From Lachnospiraceae bacterium (lineage in GTDB: Bacteria; Bacillota; Clostridia; Lachnospirales; Lachnospiraceae): DNA of 8,167 bases. How positions within the stretch are numbered: position 1 is the stretch's first letter; every line of letters starts with the position of its first letter. This document shows positions 4,897 through 8,167 of the stretch, piece after piece. The notes below the pieces were generated by a model. That model was not told the DNA's origin, did no database searches, and saw nothing but the letters and a program-made list of their open reading frames with translations. Both the position numbers and the translations under genes were made by a program. The stretch lies in contig JAFUWM010000025.1 in the NCBI GenBank assembly GCA_017483425.1, forward strand, positions 1-8,167, given 5' to 3'.

Positions 4897-7412
4897 TGAC
4901 GAGGGATGAGTTCCGGTCACTGACATCGGAGGGGCTGCTCCTTCTTGATGGCGGAACAGGTACTAATCTGCAAAAGAAGGGACTAAAAAACGGTGTCTGC
5001 CCTGATCTGTGGATATTAGAGCACCCTGAGGTGATCGTTGAGCTGCAGAGAGGATATCTGGAGGCGGGAAGCCGTATCCTTTATTCGCCGACTTTTTCGA
5101 GCAACAGGATCAAGCTTGAAGAATTCGGCATATATGAGAGGCTTGAGGAGATGAACAGGTCTCTCGTCGGACTCTCAAAAAAAGTCATAGATGAATTTGA
5201 GGCGGATAATCCTTCGGCTCCTAAGTGCTATGTGGCAGGCGACATCTCAATGACCGGCATACAGGTTGAGCCTGTGGGACCGATGAAGTTTGAGGAGCTT
5301 GTGGATATCTACAAGGAGCAGATACTTGCGCTTGCATCAGGCGGAGCGGATCTTATAGTCGTAGAGACGATGATGAGCCTGCAGGAGACAAGGGCTGCGG
5401 TGATAGCATGCAGGGAGGTCTGTGAGCTTCCGGTAATGGCTACTATGACCTTTGAGGAGGACGGAAGGACTCTCTATGGGACTGATCCCGTGACTGCGCT
5501 CATAACGCTGCAGTCACTCGGAGCGGATGCCTTTGGCGCAAACTGCTCCGCGGGACCTGACAGGATGATAAAGATTATAGAGAGCATCGCGGACATAGCT
5601 GAGATACCTGTGATCTGCAAGCCTAATGCAGGTATTCCCGGACTTGATGAAGAGGGACGCACGGTTTATGACCTTGATCCGGAGGGCTTCGGCAGGGGGA
5701 TTTCGCAGATAATAGATGCCGGGGCAACGATCGTGGGAGGATGCTGCGGATCTGATCCCGACTATATCAGGGCGATACCTAAGAACCGGATAAAAGGAAC
5801 CGTAAAAAGCGGCAAAGACAGTGGAGCTTTAAGGCACAGGATGCTTGCGTCCGAGAGAAAAAGCCTTATCTTCGATCTGGACGGGAGATTCCTTGTGATC
5901 GGAGAGAGGATAAATCCGACCGGAAAGAAAAAGCTTCAGGCTGAGCTCAGGGAAGGCTCGTTTGACATGGTCGAAGCCTTTGCGGAGGAGCAGGAGAGCA
6001 AGGGCGCGGATATCCTTGATGTGAATATGGGCATGAGCGGTGTGGATGAAAAAGCACTGATGCTTGAAGCAATAAATACGGTGACCCAGGTCACGTCTCT
6101 TCCGCTTTGCATAGATACCAGCTATCCGGAGATAATGGAGGCAGCGCTCAGAAGGTATCCCGGCAGGGCGCTTATAAATTCCATATCGGCTGAGTCTGAC
6201 AGGTGTGACAGAATGCTTGACATTGCCAAAAAGTACGGAGCCATGTTCATACTTCTTCCGATAGGGGACTCCGGACTGCCAAAGGATCTGGAGGAAAAAA
6301 AGAAGAATATAGACACAGTGCTTGATAAGGCTTTTGCCATGGGCTTTAAGAAAGAGGATATCATTGTGGACGGTCTTGTAGGTACCGTGGGAGTGATACC
6401 CGGTGCTGCGAAAGAAACTCTTGCCACCGTGGAGTACTGTCATTCCCTGGGGCTTGCTACGACCTGCGGCCTTTCAAATATATCTTTCGGATTGCCTGAG
6501 AGGATAAACGTAAATTCAGCTTTTCTTGCCATGGCTATAGGCTCATATCTGACCTCGGCCATCATGAATCCAAATCAGGATGTGATGATGCGCACAATGC
6601 TTTCAGCGGATCTTTTGATGGCTCATCCCGGGGCTGATGTAAGATATATTGAATACATGAATGAGCATGCGGCAGAGATAGAGGCTGAAACAAAGCTTAA
6701 AGCCGCGGCTAAAGATAATGCTTTCGTATCTGACGGTAAGGAAGTGGTAAAGCATGGTCAGGATAAAAAGGCGGAGGCGGACGATCCTCTCTCAAAGATA
6801 CACAATGCGGTACTAAAGGGAAGAAAGGCAACAATAAAGGAACTTACTGAAGCTGAGCTTAAAGACGGCGGACAGGCTAAGGATATACTTGATAATGCCC
6901 TTATCCCGGCGATCAACGAGGTAGGTGAGCTTTTTGACAAGGGAAAGTATTTCCTGCCCCAGCTCATAGCATCCGCGGAGACCATGGAGATGTCCATAGA
7001 GATACTTGAGCCGTATCTTTCAACAGGCGGAGCGGATGATGATGCGCCGGTCATTGTCATAGCAACCGTTGAGGGAGATATCCACGATATAGGCAAGAAC
7101 CTTGTCGTACTTATGCTAAAAAACTACGGTTTCAGGGTTATTGATCTGGGAAAGAACGTACCCAAAGAAAAGATCGCTGAGACCGCGATAAACGAAAAGG
7201 CGGATATAGTCGGGCTGTCAGCCCTTATGACCACTACCATGAACGAAATGAGAAACGTGGTAAACTATGCTAAAGAGCAGGGCTATAAAGGCAAATTCAT
7301 GATCGGCGGCGCAGTAGTAACTGAAGAATATTGTAATGAAATAGGGGCGGATGCTTATTCCGCAGACGCATCCGAGGCAGTAAAGGTTGCGAAGAAGCTT
7401 TTGTCTGTATAA
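4896..7412 (+). CDS. metH: Cobalamin-dependent methionine synthase without the reactivation domain
   Basis: An 838-residue enzyme that methylates homocysteine to methionine using 5-methyltetrahydrofolate and cob(I)alamin. Domains in order: homocysteine S-methyltransferase barrel (about 1-300) with zinc ligands C217 (GANCS) and C283-C284 (GGCCGSDP); pterin-binding barrel (about 330-585) opening with FLVIGERINPTG; an Ala/Lys/Glu-rich linker; cobalamin cap helices (about 629-708); and a Rossmann B12 domain (about 716-838) with DIHDIGKN, whose H730 is the axial cobalt ligand. The AdoMet-binding reactivation domain found at the end of the 1227-residue E. coli enzyme is absent, as in Thermotoga and many clostridia, where repair of oxidised cobalamin must come from elsewhere. 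ATG 4896 overlaps the upstream TGA by one base; a TTG at 4893 would add one residue. There is no clear ribosome binding site, so coupling is likely. Confidence 0.95.
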   Translation: MTRDEFRSLTSEGLLLLDGGTGTNLQKKGLKNGVCPDLWILEHPEVIVELQRGYLEAGSRILYSPTFSSNRIKLEEFGIYERLEEMNRSLVGLSKKVIDEFEADNPSAPKCYVAGDISMTGIQVEPVGPMKFEELVDIYKEQILALASGGADLIVVETMMSLQETRAAVIACREVCELPVMATMTFEEDGRTLYGTDPVTALITLQSLGADAFGANCSAGPDRMIKIIESIADIAEIPVICKPNAGIPGLDEEGRTVYDLDPEGFGRGISQIIDAGATIVGGCCGSDPDYIRAIPKNRIKGTVKSGKDSGALRHRMLASERKSLIFDLDGRFLVIGERINPTGKKKLQAELREGSFDMVEAFAEEQESKGADILDVNMGMSGVDEKALMLEAINTVTQVTSLPLCIDTSYPEIMEAALRRYPGRALINSISAESDRCDRMLDIAKKYGAMFILLPIGDSGLPKDLEEKKKNIDTVLDKAFAMGFKKEDIIVDGLVGTVGVIPGAAKETLATVEYCHSLGLATTCGLSNISFGLPERINVNSAFLAMAIGSYLTSAIMNPNQDVMMRTMLSADLLMAHPGADVRYIEYMNEHAAEIEAETKLKAAAKDNAFVSDGKEVVKHGQDKKAEADDPLSKIHNAVLKGRKATIKELTEAELKDGGQAKDILDNALIPAINEVGELFDKGKYFLPQLIASAETMEMSIEILEPYLSTGGADDDAPVIVIATVEGDIHDIGKNLVVLMLKNYGFRVIDLGKNVPKEKIAETAINEKADIVGLSALMTTTMNEMRNVVNYAKEQGYKGKFMIGGAVVTEEYCNEIGADAYSADASEAVKVAKKLLSV

Positions 7413-7422
7413 AGGAGGAGAC

Positions 7423-8167
7423 ATGACAGGATCAGAAGCAATGGCGAAATGCTTGGAAATGGAGAATGTCGAGGTGGTGTATGGTTATCCGGGAGTGGCG
7501 ATAACGCATTTCTTTGACAGTATTGGAAATACAAATATCAGGCAGGTGCTGGTCCGGACGGAGCAGAACGCGGGTCATATGGCGTCCGGATATGCGAGGA
7601 CACTCGGAAAGGTCGGAGTGTGCGTCGTAACCTCCGGTCCCGGGGCGTTAAATCTCATCACGGGCATAGCGACGGCGTATGCCGACTCGATACCCCTTGT
7701 CTGCATATCGGGACAGGTGGATTCCGATCTGATCGGCTCGGACGGATTTCAGGAGGCGGATGTCACGGGAGCTACCGAGAGCATTGTAAAGTACAGCTAT
7801 CTCGTAAAGGATGTAAACGATATACCGCGCATATTCAAGGAGGCGTTCTATATCGCAAATACCGGCAGAAGGGGGCCGGTCCTTATTGATGTCCCGATAG
7901 ATGTACAGAAAGCGGAGATAAAAAGCTTTGAGTATCCGTCGGAGGTCAGTTTAAGGACTTACAAGCCGACGGTAAAGGGGCATCCGCAGCAGATAAAGAA
8001 GGCTTTGTCCGAACTTAAAAAAGCTAAGAGACCGCTTGTATGCGCCGGAGGCGGCGTTTTCCTTTCGGGAGCGAAGAAGGAGCTCAGGGCTTTTGTCGAG
8101 GAGCACAATATCCCGCTCGTGCACACAATGATGGGAATAGGAGCGCTGCCGACGGATCATGAGCTTA
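7423..8167 (+). CDS. Acetolactate synthase large subunit-like thiamine diphosphate enzyme (5' part only)
   Basis: The frame stays open for 248 codons to the end of the window. It covers the N-terminal thiamine-diphosphate (Pyr) domain and the beginning of the central domain (from about residue 190). Visible family features: GYPGVAI (21-27), the cofactor-activating glutamate E47 in RTEQNAGHMASGYAR, TSGPGALNLITGIATAYADS (70-89), ISGQV (95-99) and GSDGFQEADVTG (105-116), then RRGPVLIDVPIDVQ (149-162). This pattern belongs to acetolactate synthases, which join two pyruvates, or pyruvate with 2-oxobutyrate, in branched-chain amino acid synthesis. Two points differ from typical members: the His usually before the catalytic Glu is Thr46, and the usual G-I-T-x-P-I/V-T-K segment reads GATESIVK. 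A relative with another substrate is therefore possible. AAGGAGG (7412-7418) precedes the start, overlapping the last base of the metH stop codon, and the gap to metH is ten bases. Confidence 0.85.
   Translation, partial: MTGSEAMAKCLEMENVEVVYGYPGVAITHFFDSIGNTNIRQVLVRTEQNAGHMASGYARTLGKVGVCVVTSGPGALNLITGIATAYADSIPLVCISGQVDSDLIGSDGFQEADVTGATESIVKYSYLVKDVNDIPRIFKEAFYIANTGRRGPVLIDVPIDVQKAEIKSFEYPSEVSLRTYKPTVKGHPQQIKKALSELKKAKRPLVCAGGGVFLSGAKKELRAFVEEHNIPLVHTMMGIGALPTDHEL

Noticed and set aside
5829..6443. Long open frame (204 codons) on the minus strand
   Set aside because: It lies wholly antisense to the pterin-binding region of metH, whose protein sequence is conserved throughout; the reverse reading has no recognisable domain.

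Overview
The window is chromosomal DNA that looks like a moderate-GC Gram-positive anaerobe, most likely a Lachnospiraceae-type clostridium (Bacillota). This rests on frequent ATA, AGA/AGG and CTT codons, GGAGG-type ribosome binding sites, tightly packed genes, a DUF5662 protein, and a cobalamin-dependent methionine synthase with no reactivation domain. The lineage is inferred from general knowledge, not from a database match.

Layout. (1) Positions 1-2077, plus strand: the last codons of an upstream gene (possibly a glycogen-debranching or pullulanase-type GH13 enzyme), then four genes with overlaps or tiny gaps: a TraX-family membrane protein (92-775), a DUF5662 protein best started at GTG 763 (763-1314), a small GHKL anti-sigma-type ATPase (1307-1717) and the nickel chaperone HypA (1724-2077). 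(2) Positions 2039-4251, minus strand: chorismate synthase aroC (3154-4251) followed by a seven-bladed-propeller lactonase-family gene (2039-3100), whose 3' end overlaps hypA tail to tail by 39 bp. (3) Positions 4252-4353: a compact divergent intergenic region with a good promoter candidate facing aroC and a weaker one facing the next genes. (4) Positions 4354-8167, plus strand: a membrane-anchored bacterial PH-domain protein with an Asp/His-rich tail, then cobalamin-dependent methionine synthase (metH, start overlapping the previous stop), then the 5' part of a thiamine-diphosphate enzyme of the acetolactate synthase family that runs off the end.

How the genes relate. aroC serves aromatic amino acid synthesis, metH methionine and one-carbon metabolism, and the last gene probably branched-chain or acetolactate metabolism, so the right half is mostly housekeeping amino-acid metabolism. 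The left run mixes functions with no obvious common pathway. HypA has no other hydrogenase or urease maturation gene beside it here, and the anti-sigma-type kinase has no visible STAS or sigma partner. I see no mobile element, CRISPR array, tRNA or rRNA, and no convincing new multi-gene system. The points most worth a second look are the Ca-loop-like acidic tail of the PH-domain protein and its coupling to metH, the hypA/lactonase antisense overlap, the perfect palindrome before the lactonase gene, and unusual residues in the acetolactate-synthase-like enzyme.
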